Below are positions 17,013 to 25,576 of a DNA stretch of 64,000 bases, piece after piece. Every line of letters starts with the position of its first letter. The first letter of the stretch is position 1. Origin of the DNA: Anaerolineaceae bacterium (GTDB taxonomy: Bacteria; Chloroflexota; Anaerolineae; Aggregatilineales; Phototrophicaceae); NCBI GenBank assembly GCA_002699585.1, contig PABP01000014.1:310001-374000 (forward strand), read 5' to 3'. The position numbers and the translations under genes are program-made. The notes under the pieces were generated by a model. It did not search any database. It had not been told where the DNA came from and saw only the letters and a list, made by a program, of their open reading frames with translations.

Positions 17013-17720
17013 CTAAGGATGTATGACGTGGCCCAGCCAATTGTCATGATCGCAGCGCCGACAGCGCCCAAAATTGGCTCCTTCTTCATGTTGCTGGATA
17101 TGTCCACATTTATAGCAGCCATAAGGTTTGCTGGTGGGGACGGTATCGTGTTCTGTATAAAAGTGCTGGCTGTTGAGGTTCGGCAGCGGGATAAGGGGCA
17201 AACCGGTGCGTTTTTCATCTGGGTCATAGGGATAGATGCTGATGGATCCGTTGGTTTCAATATAAGCTGCTTTGACCTCACCCAGATTTTTGTGCTCCTG
17301 CATTCGCAGCGCCATGAAGACATCCTCGCGCGTCAGGCTGGCAACATCCATGCCACCTAGATCGAGCTTACCCTCATCCACGACTTGTATCGGGTCGCCT
17401 TCAATGATGCGCTCCCAATGGTCACTGCGGCGGGCGAGTTTGATCAGCACCTGGTTGATGACGGCAATTAGCGTGATGACGACGATACCGTGTATCAGCG
17501 GTACACCTGGGTAAAACATGGGGTCACCTAGCGCGGACCCCAGCGCGATAATCAGCAGGACTTCGAGCTGGGTCATGTTGCCCATATTGCGCCTGGGCAG
17601 CAACCGGAACAGTAGCAAAGCATAAGCATACAAAACGAAGGTCCGCAGGATGATCTCAAAGATGAAGATCAGCGGCAGGTCACCGAAGAAGATGCGTTGC
17701 AAATCAAATGTGTAGTCCAT
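17013..17720 (-). CDS. DUF421 (YetF-type) membrane protein with C-terminal zinc ribbon
   Basis: The 235-residue protein starts with the YetF/DUF421 architecture. Three membrane helices (about 15-40, 50-72, 75-92) include the LRTFVLYAYALLLFRLLPRR and TQLEVLLIIALGSALGDPMF signatures. The soluble beta domain follows, with GDPIQVVDEGKLD and ITREDVFMALRMQ-type elements. Unusually, the last ~40 residues contain CYKC and CRRC separated by 14 residues, a treble-clef or zinc-ribbon pattern not found in ordinary DUF421 proteins. The function of the family is unknown. AAGGGAAG precedes the ATG. Confidence 0.88.
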   Translation of the reverse strand: MDYTFDLQRIFFGDLPLIFIFEIILRTFVLYAYALLLFRLLPRRNMGNMTQLEVLLIIALGSALGDPMFYPGVPLIHGIVVITLIAVINQVLIKLARRSDHWERIIEGDPIQVVDEGKLDLGGMDVASLTREDVFMALRMQEHKNLGEVKAAYIETNGSISIYPYDPDEKRTGLPLIPLPNLNSQHFYTEHDTVPTSKPYGCYKCGHIQQHEEGANFGRCRRCDHDNWLGHVIHP

Positions 17721-17898
17721 TCAGTTCTTCCCTTGATCAGATGAAGATATGCCAACTGTAGCATCATCAAGTTCTACAAAACCCGTTTAAGAGTTAGAAA
17801 AACATCATAATTGGACCATCATGCCCCGTCTCGGTTGCCCATGCCAGGGGACCGATCTACAATCGCCCTGACTATTTACGGCGCGAGGAGCCAGCACT

Positions 17899-18894
17899 AT
17901 GGACCTTTTGTTGATCGGCGGGACGCAATTTGTCGGGCGAGCACTGGTAGAAAAAGCATTGCAACGTGGTCATAACGTGACCTTATTCAATCGTGGCAAA
18001 ACCAACCCCGACTTGTTCCCGGAAGTCGAGCGCATCACGGGGGATCGTGATGGCGACCTCGCTAAGCTTGGTGACCGCACCTGGGATGCTGTCATCGATA
18101 CAGTAGGCTACTTCCCGCGCGTGGTCAAAGACTCTGCCGAGTATCTCAAAGGCAAGGTCAATCAATATGTCTTCATTAGCACGATTAGCGTCTATGATCT
18201 GGAAAAGCTGCCGCCCCAGGGTAAGGAAGATAGCACCCTGGCCACATTGGCCGACCCAAGTGTCGAAGAGATCACAGGGGAAACCTATGGCGGCCTCAAA
18301 GTGCTGTGTGAACAGGCCGTGATGGATGCCTTCCCTGATACCTACCTGATTGTACGACCGGGTTTGATCGTGGGACCGCACGACCCGAGCAACCGCCTGC
18401 CGTACTATGTTGGGCGCATGGATAAAGGTGGCGATGTGCTGCTGCCGGATATCTTCGACCAGCCCGTGCAGTTCGTTGATGCCCGCGACCTGGCTGATTT
18501 CACCCTCGACCAGACTGAAAAGGGCACCAGCGATATTTTCCATGTCACCGGGCCGGACACCACGCTGCACTTTGGCGAAGTCATTGATAGCTGTATACAG
18601 GCAGCGGGTAAAGACGTCGTCTTGAAGAAAGTCGCCCCCGATTGGCTGATCGAAAATGAAGTCCAACCCTTTAGTGAAATGCCGTTGTGGGTGCCATCGA
18701 GCTTGGCCCCGCCGGAGGCCTTCATGGGCGTGGATGTCTCCAAAGCCATTGACGCGGGCCTGACTTTCCTGCCGCTTCAGCAGACCATTGACGATACCCT
18801 GGCCTGGATTCGCTCACTCGACGGGGATGTGCCCGGTAATGCGGGCCTCGCACCGGAAAAAGAAGCCGCCCTGTTAGCTAAATTGGAGGACTAA
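17899..18894 (+). CDS. NAD(P)-dependent epimerase/dehydratase-family (extended SDR) protein
   Basis: The 331-residue protein has a Rossmann N-terminus of atypical type, MDLLLIGGTQFVGRALVEKALQRGH, where GGTQFVG replaces GxxGxxG. It is followed by VTLFNRGKTNPDLFP and WDAVIDTVGY, which is the pattern of the CSP41/RNA-binding-like SDR branch widespread in Chloroflexota and actinobacteria. An FISTISVYD segment provides the Ser/Tyr region and GGLKVLCEQAV replaces the usual YxxxK, so catalysis is uncertain. GAGGAG lies upstream of the ATG. First gene of a 17899-21070 run with the GNAT and AraC-type genes. Confidence 0.85.
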   Translation: MDLLLIGGTQFVGRALVEKALQRGHNVTLFNRGKTNPDLFPEVERITGDRDGDLAKLGDRTWDAVIDTVGYFPRVVKDSAEYLKGKVNQYVFISTISVYDLEKLPPQGKEDSTLATLADPSVEEITGETYGGLKVLCEQAVMDAFPDTYLIVRPGLIVGPHDPSNRLPYYVGRMDKGGDVLLPDIFDQPVQFVDARDLADFTLDQTEKGTSDIFHVTGPDTTLHFGEVIDSCIQAAGKDVVLKKVAPDWLIENEVQPFSEMPLWVPSSLAPPEAFMGVDVSKAIDAGLTFLPLQQTIDDTLAWIRSLDGDVPGNAGLAPEKEAALLAKLED

Positions 18895-18898
18895 TCCG

Positions 18899-19753
18899 TT
18901 GCCCAAAGTCGAACTCGACCTGACGCCTAGCAAAACCGATATTCAGACCATCCGCAGCGGACTGGTCACGTATAACCTCAAGCATGCGCCCATTTTGCCG
19001 GAACTGCCGCGCGGTGATGTCGCCATCATCGCGCGCGGGCCGCATAAGCGTATCATCGGTGGGGCTATCGGCGAGGTCGATTGGGGGTGGTTGTACGTCG
19101 ATACACTGTGGGTCGAGGCTAGCCAACGCAAACGTGGGCTGGGCTGGCAGTTGATGCTGGCCATTGAGCAATATGCCCTGCAACAGACCATCAGCCATTG
19201 TTACCTGATGACCACCAGCTTCCAGGCGCGTGAATTTTACGAAAAACTCGGCTACAAAGTCATCGGCCACAACGATGACCGCCCGCGTCGGCATACCATG
19301 TACTATCTGGAAAAGACGATTTTGCCCGTAAGTGGCTTGCCCGCCTTCGAGGTACAGACGCCTCCCCATGCCCATGTCGTCCAGCAAATGAACGATGTTT
19401 TCATCGAAGAAACGACAGAAACAGTGCCACTGGTCAACCAGAAGCTGGCGGTCTTTTTGCGTGATGACGAAGGCAACGTACGCGGTGGCCTGTACGGCAA
19501 CGTGTTCTGGGACTGGTTCGACCTGCGCTATTTGTGGATAGACGAGGCCTATCGTGGCCAGGGCTATACGCGGCAGTTGTTTGATGTGGCCGAAGCGGAA
19601 TTACGAGAGCGACAGGCAGTCGGCATCGTGACCGACACCGCCGATTTCCAGGCCCCGGATGTCTACAAAAAGCTCGGCTTTGAGGTGTTCGCTACCCTGG
19701 CTGATCGTCCGCCAGGGCACACCTCGTACCTCATTCAAAAATACCTGGGCTGA
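18899..19753 (+). CDS. Tandem GNAT acetyltransferase
   Basis: The 284-residue protein is a duplication of the GNAT fold. The first half has LYVDTLWVEASQRKRGLGWQLMLAIEQYA, and the second has LRYLWIDEAYRGQGYTRQLFDVAEAEL. Both have the R/Q-x-x-G-x-G/Y acetyl-CoA pyrophosphate loop, and both end in a YxxLGYKV / YKKLGFEVF strand. Tandem GNATs acetylate small amines or aminoglycoside-like molecules; the substrate is unknown. The start is TTG with GGAGG 12 bases upstream, only four bases after the epimerase stop. It overlaps the AraC-type gene by one base, so the three are one operon. Confidence 0.85.
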   Translation: MPKVELDLTPSKTDIQTIRSGLVTYNLKHAPILPELPRGDVAIIARGPHKRIIGGAIGEVDWGWLYVDTLWVEASQRKRGLGWQLMLAIEQYALQQTISHCYLMTTSFQAREFYEKLGYKVIGHNDDRPRRHTMYYLEKTILPVSGLPAFEVQTPPHAHVVQQMNDVFIEETTETVPLVNQKLAVFLRDDEGNVRGGLYGNVFWDWFDLRYLWIDEAYRGQGYTRQLFDVAEAELRERQAVGIVTDTADFQAPDVYKKLGFEVFATLADRPPGHTSYLIQKYLG

Positions 19754-20703
19754 TGACTGACCCAAAAACGACTCCGGCTCAGCCGATCTATCTTGAGCGC
19801 ATCAATACGGTTATTGACTATATCGGCGCCCATCTTACGGAGGATTTGCCCCTGGAGGTCCTGGCTGAGCAGGCCGCCTTTTCCCCATTTCACTTTCATC
19901 GCATCTTTAAGATGATAACCGGCGAAACCCTCAATCGCTTTGTGATGCGTATGCGGCTGGAACGGGCCGCGTTGATGCTCAAGAGTGCGCCCAACATGAC
20001 GCTGCTCGACGCCGCTATTGCCTGTGGCTTTAAGTCAGCCTCGGTTTTCTCCAGGGCATTTAAGAAGCACTTTGGTATCACGCCCCGTACCTGGGACCGC
20101 AGCACGCCGCTAAAAAATAGCAAGAATGGTCAAGTCCTTGAGGGCTTTCCCCGTTACACTGTCGATCAGTTGGCTGACTTTGAGCATAACGAAACGTTTT
20201 CCGTAGACATTCAACAAGTACCGGAACGGCGCTTGGCCTATGTGCGGGTGCGGGCAGCCTACGATTGGGACCGCAATCTACAGGCGTACAACACGCTCGT
20301 GGATTGGTATCAACGGCGTGGGGGTGACCTGGCTTTGGCTCAGATGATAGGCATGTCGCCGGATGATCCGTCGCTGGTCCCGCTGGAAAAATACCAATAC
20401 GATTGGTGCATCGTTGTGCCGGATGACTGGCAAGCCAGCGACAATATCAACATACGGACGTTCCCGGCCTGCACCATCGCCAGCATCACCTGTGATGGGG
20501 ATATTTATCTGGTTGATCGCATCTGGCAATACCTGTTTGAGTACTGGTTGCCGCGCAGCCCTTACCAGCCGGATAATTTACCCGCGATGGAGATTTTTCT
20601 GTCGCTGCCGCACCTGTCGGGGTTCCAGCATTGGCATCAACAATGTGTACTGCCCATTATTGATGTGTATGCTCACTGGACGCCGTACGATTTCGATCTT
20701 TAA
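19753..20703 (+). CDS. AraC-family regulator with GyrI-like effector domain
   Basis: The 316-residue protein has an N-terminal AraC double helix-turn-helix (about 15-115). The first unit is LEVLAEQAAFSPFHFHRIFKMITG, and the second is LLDAAIACGFKSASVFSRAFKKHFGITPRTW. A GyrI-like/SOUL small-molecule-binding domain fills residues 155-315 (QQVPERRLAYVRVRAAYDWD ... LVDRIWQYLFEYWLP ... HLSGFQHW). This is the Rob/SoxS-GyrI architecture of drug- and stress-sensing activators. It starts inside the stop of the GNAT gene (TGATGA). It probably regulates its own operon or the neighbouring DMT exporter, which is inference. Confidence 0.92.
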   Translation: MTDPKTTPAQPIYLERINTVIDYIGAHLTEDLPLEVLAEQAAFSPFHFHRIFKMITGETLNRFVMRMRLERAALMLKSAPNMTLLDAAIACGFKSASVFSRAFKKHFGITPRTWDRSTPLKNSKNGQVLEGFPRYTVDQLADFEHNETFSVDIQQVPERRLAYVRVRAAYDWDRNLQAYNTLVDWYQRRGGDLALAQMIGMSPDDPSLVPLEKYQYDWCIVVPDDWQASDNINIRTFPACTIASITCDGDIYLVDRIWQYLFEYWLPRSPYQPDNLPAMEIFLSLPHLSGFQHWHQQCVLPIIDVYAHWTPYDFDL

Positions 20704-20737
20704 AAGCCTTGAGTAGAAATCAGAGAGAGGTGGTTAT

Positions 20738-21070
20738 ATGGACCTGGGCATTTTTTCAATTAGTTTGGCCGTCAAAGACTTGAAGGTGTCGCGTGCCTTT
20801 TATGAAAAACTTGGCTTTGAGGTCTTCGATGGCGATGAAGCCCAAAACTGGCTCATGTTGCGCAACGGAACGACCAAAATTGGCCTGTTCCAGGATATGT
20901 TTGAGCACAATACGCTCACGTTTAATCCAGACGATGTCCGCAGCATTCAAAAGCAGCTCAAGGCGCAGGGCATCAGTCTCATGAGTGAAGCCGACGAGGG
21001 TACGACAGGGCCAGCGCATATTGTCTTGATGGACCCCGATGGTAATCCCATTTTGATTGACCAGCACTAA
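20738..21070 (+). CDS. VOC-family (glyoxalase/bleomycin-resistance fold) protein
   Basis: The 110-residue protein has the paired beta-alpha-beta-beta-beta modules of the VOC superfamily, with [33 protein letters not shown] at the start and [18 protein letters not shown] at the end. The metal ligands of true glyoxalase I are not all evident, so binding or resistance roles are as likely as catalysis. AGAGGTGG precedes the ATG. It follows the AraC-type gene by 34 bases on the same strand and converges on the DMT transporter gene three bases later. Confidence 0.85.
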   Translation: MDLGIFSISLAVKDLKVSRAFYEKLGFEVFDGDEAQNWLMLRNGTTKIGLFQDMFEHNTLTFNPDDVRSIQKQLKAQGISLMSEADEGTTGPAHIVLMDPDGNPILIDQH

Positions 21071-21073
21071 TTA

Positions 21074-21949
21074 TCATACGTTGACCAGCACAACGCCTAT
21101 CAGAATCAGGGTAACGGCGGTCCATTGCAGCCGTGATAGACGCTCGCCATAGAAGATACGCGCCAGGATGACGGTGATGGCGCTGTATAAGGAAGCCAGC
21201 ACGCTGACAATGGTCACGCTGCCGACTGTGTAGCCCACGTTATTGGCCACGAAAGCCCCCATGTCCAGCGCGGCATACAGCATAATCAAGATGCCGATGC
21301 GCCAGGTCATACCGTCATACGCTGTTTTGCGATTGCGCCGCCAGCGCGCATAAATCGCCAGTGCTGCCAGCGTACACATCCGCCCGATCCAGATGGGTGT
21401 GATGCTGCCCAACACAGGCACCACATGCCATCCTGTCGCCCAATAGCTATAGCCATAGAGTAAAGAAGCCGCAATCGCTGCGATAATCCCCAGCATCTGC
21501 CCACGCTGATCGTGGCGAATGGGTGATTTGCGGCGCGGCATGGTAATCAGCATCACGCCCAGGATCGCCAGTGCAATCCCCAAATACTGCCCGCCATCCA
21601 GCACCGCCCCCGCCAGAATATCAAAAATGGTGATGAAGACCGCATAGGCCGATGTAATCGGAATGACGATAGCCATCACGCCGATGTCAATGGCGATGAA
21701 CATCAGCAGATTGGCCACGCCGTTGATCGCCAAAATGACGACCGCATACAGCCAGTCATCGACCAGATGAGGATGCATCAGATCGGCTAGCGTGCCGCTT
21801 TGCAGCATATAGAGTGTCAGTAGCGATAGCGAAAAGAGTTCAGCAAAGGCGGTTGCGCGGATCATGCCGACAGCCCGCATCGGCAGCCGCGAGAGGAATA
21901 ATGACCATCCCCAGCCAAAGGCGGCAACCAGTCCCCATACCACGTCCAA
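21074..21949 (-). CDS. DMT-superfamily (EamA-like) transporter
   Basis: The 291-residue integral membrane protein has about ten hydrophobic helices arranged as two EamA-like repeats. The first begins MDVVWGLVAAFGWGWSLFLSRLP, and the second begins GQMLGIIAAIAASLLYGYSYWATGW and ends SALYSAITVILARIFYGERLSRLQWTAVTLILIGVVLV. The ending (ALYSAIT-x-x-LA-x-x-x-x-GE-x-L) is typical of drug/metabolite exporters. The start is TTG with GGAG about 10 bases upstream. The substrate is unknown. It faces the AraC/VOC operon tail to tail. Confidence 0.85.
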   Translation of the reverse strand: MDVVWGLVAAFGWGWSLFLSRLPMRAVGMIRATAFAELFSLSLLTLYMLQSGTLADLMHPHLVDDWLYAVVILAINGVANLLMFIAIDIGVMAIVIPITSAYAVFITIFDILAGAVLDGGQYLGIALAILGVMLITMPRRKSPIRHDQRGQMLGIIAAIAASLLYGYSYWATGWHVVPVLGSITPIWIGRMCTLAALAIYARWRRNRKTAYDGMTWRIGILIMLYAALDMGAFVANNVGYTVGSVTIVSVLASLYSAITVILARIFYGERLSRLQWTAVTLILIGVVLVNV

Positions 21950-22287
21950 TGATGTCTGCTCCGGTAGTGATACAGCCCCAGGCTGGCCAATACATAGTCG
22001 GGATTCTAGGCCTTTGCTGCCGCGTTTGACATCCCCAGATTACACAATAGTTTTTAAGAAAAATGAGGCAAAGTGTACCAAAATATTAAGATTTCGTGAT
22101 GGATGTAACAGGCATCAGATGACCATAAACACGCTATACAGGTGCATACTAATTAAGAAGGATGCTGCACCCGTATAGGGTGGCACCGGAACGGTGCGCT
22201 CCGTTGGGCGTTGGCTTTTAGGGTCACTAAAAATAAGTTTGGTTATTACAAAATATCAGTTTGATTTTATTGGAAAGAGAGAGGGCT
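21950..22287. other. 338-base gap with a possible structured leader
   Basis: No supported coding frame is present between the DMT transporter start and the small protein at 22288. The first ~130 bases must hold the transporter promoter (minus strand). The part nearest 22288 contains adjacent hairpins, listed separately. Confidence 0.5.
22167..22222 (+). ncRNA. Possible structured 5' leader, two tandem hairpins
   Basis: CACCC-GTATA-GGGTG is followed at once by GCACCGGAACGGTGC and an overlapping AACGG-TGCGCT-CCGTT alternative pairing, then GGGCGTTGGCTTTT. Mutually exclusive stems before a small gene could be a leader or attenuator. It matches no riboswitch class that I recognise. Confidence 0.25.
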
Positions 22288-22584
22288 ATGTACGTCAAAA
22301 TCAACCGTAATGTATGCGATCATCAGCTCGCGATTTGTGAGCGTTGTCTGGGCAAGTTCCTGCAAAATCCATTTGGTTATGAACGTCAGTGCTTTGAACA
22401 GATCGTTGACGATGGCAAAGAGAATATCACCATCGACCTGCATACGGGCGATGAGGATGTTCACATGGAGCTGACGCTTGAAGAAGCCAAGATGATGGCC
22501 GGTGAAGGCTGGGCACAGTTCGTGGACTTTGCCGTGCCGATGTTCCGCGATACGACAGAAGAACCGCATAGCACAACCGAGTAA
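22288..22584 (+). CDS. Conserved-looking small cysteine-containing protein, unknown
   Basis: The 98-residue acidic protein begins MYVKINRNVCDHQLAICERCLGKF, with three cysteines as C-x7-C-x2-C that could bind metal. It continues with a beta-rich stretch (NITIDLHTGDEDVHMELTLEEAKMMAGEGW) and an acidic tail. The frame extends upstream to 22261, but GAGAGAGGG just before the ATG at 22288 marks the start. I do not recognise the family. It is a single-gene unit ending at a strong terminator, possibly preceded by a structured leader. Confidence 0.7.
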   Translation: MYVKINRNVCDHQLAICERCLGKFLQNPFGYERQCFEQIVDDGKENITIDLHTGDEDVHMELTLEEAKMMAGEGWAQFVDFAVPMFRDTTEEPHSTTE

Positions 22585-22649
22585 TCTGGTTATTAGAACG
22601 TGCTCAACCAGTGATTCATCAAGACGTTCAATAAGCAATAAGAATATAA

Positions 22650-22680
22650 AAGGGCATCTACCAAGATGCCCTTAAATTTT
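22650..22680. terminator. Bidirectional terminator between convergent genes
   Basis: AAGGGCATCT and AGATGCCCTT form a 10-bp stem with an ACCA loop, followed on the plus strand by AAATTTTT and on the minus strand by TTTATATT. It can end both the 22288 gene and the 22700 gene. Confidence 0.8.
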
Positions 22681-22699
22681 TCTGCTATGGAGTGGGTTT

Positions 22700-23737
22700 T
22701 TAGTAGACAGGCACCGCGTCGATAATGCCGTTGTTGATGCCTACATAAGCGGCCAATATCCAGCCGATCTGGTCTTCCCAGCGCACCTGATACCAGAAGT
22801 TCATGCCACCCTGTACAGTACGGCTGAGGATTTTTACCTCACCGCCCCAGGGGATCTGGGCCAGCAACGGCGTACGCGGGCTGGGGTACTGGCGTAGGTT
22901 CATCACCGAGCGGGTGATGCCCGTCACGCCTTTGTATTCCTCAACCGGCAGCGTCGGGAAGATACTATCCGCATACGGCAGCACATTTTCGTCACCCTCA
23001 ACGAACAAATAGCGCCCGGATGACCAGCCAACCGTATCTTCGTCGTACTGGATTAAATACCAGGTAAACAGGCCTTCGCGCTCGTTACGGGCCAGTAGCG
23101 GGTAATTGACATCAGGCCGCGCTACAGCCACCATGCTCGCTCCCAGGAAGGGACCCGTGCGCACAGCCAAACCGCGTACATAATTTACAACGCCGATGGC
23201 CAACGGCGCTACGGTCGCTGTCGGGGCGATACTGGTGCCGGACGTCGGGAACCATTGCACCTGGATCAGGGCCAGGTCAACCCGTTCGACGTATTCCACA
23301 ATCACTGTGGCTGGGCCGCTGAGGTTGACAATCGCTGAGGTGGTCGCCAGCCCGGTATTATCGAAATTATCAATCACGGGGAGGCCGTTAATGCTCATGC
23401 GTACGCCGTCATCAGCCGTAATGACGAACTCGTACAGACCCGCAGCGAAGGCGACATTGGCGGTAAAACGCGCCGAAAAATTATCTGAGTTGACATCCGT
23501 CAGCGTCCGGGTATCGTCGCTCGGTTGGCCAAAGCCCCAGTTCTGGCTAAGCCCATTGAGATAAGCCCCATAGTCCGCGATGCCGCAGTTAAAATCCGTA
23601 CAATTATAAAACTGGCCGATCCAGCTTGCGCCGGCCTGCGCTTGGACGGTCGGCCCAGGCAGCAGTGCCGTCGGCACCACCAAGCCAACTAGCAGCAGCG
23701 TGAGCGCGAGTATCATCAATATAGAGATGCGTTTCAT
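22700..23737 (-). CDS. Secreted protein with PA14-like and SH3b domains
   Basis: The 345-residue protein opens with a signal peptide (MKRISILMILALTLLLVGLVV, cleavage likely after VQA). A PA14-like beta domain follows (about 35-155), with WIGQFYNCTDF, YEFVITADDGVRMSINGLPVIDNF and VEYVERVDLALIQVQWFP. A Thr/Ala-rich linker leads to two bacterial SH3-type repeats with YVRGLAVRTGPFLGA and RSVMNLRQYPSPRTPLLAQIPWGGEVKIL. PA14 binds carbohydrate and SH3b often binds cell wall, so an envelope-associated adhesin or structural role is inferred. GGAG about 10 bases upstream of 23737 fixes the start; the frame is open to 23806. Confidence 0.88.
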   Translation of the reverse strand: MKRISILMILALTLLLVGLVVPTALLPGPTVQAQAGASWIGQFYNCTDFNCGIADYGAYLNGLSQNWGFGQPSDDTRTLTDVNSDNFSARFTANVAFAAGLYEFVITADDGVRMSINGLPVIDNFDNTGLATTSAIVNLSGPATVIVEYVERVDLALIQVQWFPTSGTSIAPTATVAPLAIGVVNYVRGLAVRTGPFLGASMVAVARPDVNYPLLARNEREGLFTWYLIQYDEDTVGWSSGRYLFVEGDENVLPYADSIFPTLPVEEYKGVTGITRSVMNLRQYPSPRTPLLAQIPWGGEVKILSRTVQGGMNFWYQVRWEDQIGWILAAYVGINNGIIDAVPVY

Positions 23738-24205
23738 CGACTTTTGCTCCATTCTCTTACAGGCCAGCCCTGTTCCGCTATGATAAGCGGGTGTGTCGCG
23801 TGTCAAACGCGATGATTAGCTCCCATAATCTACCCGTTATTATAACCTCAACCGCTGTAAGTGACATTGCGGATGCGCCCATAATCGGTGCTTTTATGTG
23901 AATAAGATCACAGCGGCGCAAAACACTATTGGAGATTATGTATGGAAATGATGCGGCTCTAATGAATCTGGATTATCATTTCCTCAATAACGAGCGTCGA
24001 CCTGAGCGTCGACAGGTGTTTTTAAAATTCCGAGTTCCATAATTAGTGTAACCTATCTAACGTTTTTTGCGTATAAGGCATTAGAACTATCATTACAATC
24101 CGTAAAACAATCCATACAACGATTGATCGCATATGACGTGACTTGCCACAGTCCGTCGATAAATAAGGTGATGAGGGCGGCAGAATATCCGCCCGGAGGG
24201 AAAAC
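23738..24205. other. 468-base divergent intergenic region
   Basis: This holds the promoters of the PA14/SH3 gene (minus) and the DUF4342 gene (plus). No coding frame is supported. The only marked structure is the GTCGAC repeat at 23992-24013. AT-rich stretches at about 23930-23990 and 24030-24070 may contain promoters, but no clear -35/-10 pair was identified. Confidence 0.5.
23992..24013 (+). repeat. Two GAGCGTCGAC direct repeats, 12 bases apart
   Basis: GAGCGTCGAC occurs at 23992-24001 and 24004-24013, each containing the palindrome GTCGAC. The pair sits alone in a 468-base intergenic region about 190 bases before the DUF4342 gene, compatible with a dimeric regulator site. Confidence 0.35.
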
Positions 24206-24517
24206 ATGACTGAGCAAAAACCAACACAATTTTCCGGGGAATCTATTATTGAGCGCGGTAAAGAAATTGTCGAAATGGGGAACGAGCGCCGTTTGGTCGT
24301 CCGTCGAGAGAGCGGCGAACCCCTGATTGACGTTTCGTTGACCGTCGCTGTCGCAGCGGCAGTGGTCTTCTTCTTCCTGCCAATTTCGTGGGTCTGGTTG
24401 CTGGTTTTGGCCGTTGTCGGTGTCGCTATGAAACTGCGCATCGAAGTCCTGCGCGAAGTTGGCGATGGCGGTACCATTGAGATGAAGACTAAGAACGAAG
24501 ACATCGAAGACGTGTAA
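24206..24517 (+). CDS. DUF4342 domain-containing small membrane protein
   Basis: The 103-residue protein matches the DUF4342 pattern. An N-terminal segment FSGESIIERGKEIVEMGNERRLVVRRESGEPLIDVSLTVAV is followed by a two-part hydrophobic stretch (about 48-78) and a short acidic C-terminus rich in Glu/Asp/Lys. Family members are small, membrane-associated and of unknown function, often found singly. GGAGGG precedes the ATG. It is terminated by the hairpin at 24544. Confidence 0.85.
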   Translation: MTEQKPTQFSGESIIERGKEIVEMGNERRLVVRRESGEPLIDVSLTVAVAAAVVFFFLPISWVWLLVLAVVGVAMKLRIEVLREVGDGGTIEMKTKNEDIEDV

Positions 24518-24543
24518 CACACATCTGAGCAGAATGGACTAGA

Positions 24544-24575
24544 AAAGGGCATGGCGACCATGCCCTTTTTGTTTT
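24544..24575. terminator. Bidirectional terminator
   Basis: AAAAGGGCATGG and CCATGCCCTTTTT flank a CGA loop. T-runs on both strands allow it to end the DUF4342 gene and the convergent cytidylate-kinase-like gene. Confidence 0.85.
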
Positions 24576-24611
24576 CTATCTTTGCTGGCCTGGGGAATAT
24601 GCCGCGACCAG

Positions 24612-25286
24612 CTAGTCATCCATTGCAAGGTACTGTTTCGCGCTGGCGACAATCAGATTGGCGATGGCAGTTGTGCTTAGTTTGCCACTGTTGATGACCA
24701 TGTGATACAGATTGGTGTCATCCCAATCGGCATCAAAATACATCCGCATATATTCTATGGCGGCTTTATCATGTTGCTGGGCAATGGTGAGTGTATCTTG
24801 CGCTGGGATACGCGCGTACTCTGCTAGCCTCCGCATGCGGACATGCATGGGCGCACGCACGCGCACATGCAAGACGTCGGGTTCATCCTGTAAGATGATT
24901 TGCCCCCCACGGCCCACGATGATCACATTGCCGCGTTCATAAGCGTGCATGATGGCCCGGTTAACCAGCAAAACAGCCCCTTCCTGGTCCATTTCTTCAC
25001 TGGTGAACGTTGTAGCCGTTACTGGACTGTACGTTATCTGCATGGGGCTGGGCACATCCGCTACTTGCGCGCTTCTAGCGGAACCCAACAAACGATCCCA
25101 GAAATTCTTGACTTTGTAATCGTCCTCTGTGAAGTCGATCACATCGGCGGGTAAAAGGCCCACTTCGCTGGCCACGTCTATCATGAGGCGCTTGTCGAAC
25201 ACGGGCCAACCCAACAGCTCACTGACTTTCAGGGCGACTTTGCGTCCGCCACTGCCATATTGACGAGAAATGGTGATTGCTGCCAT
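24612..25286 (-). CDS. Cytidylate kinase-like family protein
   Basis: The 224-residue protein belongs to the cytidylate-kinase-like P-loop family (PF13189). It starts MAAITISRQYGSGGRKVALKVSELLGWPVFDKRLM, with the GSGG P-loop at about 11-16 and the WPVFDKRL motif. A lid-like segment follows in VLHVRVRAPMHVRMRRLAEY, and the family ending DWDDTNLYHMVINSGKLS is present. It should phosphorylate a nucleoside monophosphate-like substrate, but this family is separate from canonical Cmk. AGGAG 8-12 bases before the ATG at 25286 fixes the start; the frame is open to 25307. Confidence 0.9.
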   Translation of the reverse strand: MAAITISRQYGSGGRKVALKVSELLGWPVFDKRLMIDVASEVGLLPADVIDFTEDDYKVKNFWDRLLGSARSAQVADVPSPMQITYSPVTATTFTSEEMDQEGAVLLVNRAIMHAYERGNVIIVGRGGQIILQDEPDVLHVRVRAPMHVRMRRLAEYARIPAQDTLTIAQQHDKAAIEYMRMYFDADWDDTNLYHMVINSGKLSTTAIANLIVASAKQYLAMDD

Positions 25287-25462
25287 CAGATCATCTCCTA
25301 AAACCAATTTGACATGGGGCTACATCGATGGATGGAGACGGCCTTGTATGTAGGAGCAAAGATGATGTGTGCGGATGATGTAGCTACTCATATTATACAG
25401 AGTACTATCAGAAGATGGCGGCTTGCGCGCATGCCACAGAGACAAAAAGCACTGTAGAGCCA

Positions 25463-25502
25463 GGAGGAATGTAAAAAAGGCTACTCAGTAGCCGTTTTTT
25501 GC
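25463..25502 (+). promoter_or_regulatory. Possible attenuator: start-stop codon pair plus terminator hairpin
   Basis: A good Shine-Dalgarno AGGAGG precedes ATGTAA (a start codon followed directly by a stop). Immediately after it lies GGCTACT-C-AGTAGCC with flanking A6 and T6 runs. The hairpin lies about 75 bases upstream of the DinB gene, so it is either an attenuator in its leader or the terminator of an unseen short transcript. Confidence 0.35.
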
Positions 25503-25576
25503 GATTATGATATGAGCATATAGTGCTTCATACTCTGGTATTTTTTGTGGTAATACTTAGTGAGGGGCGTTTGCTC

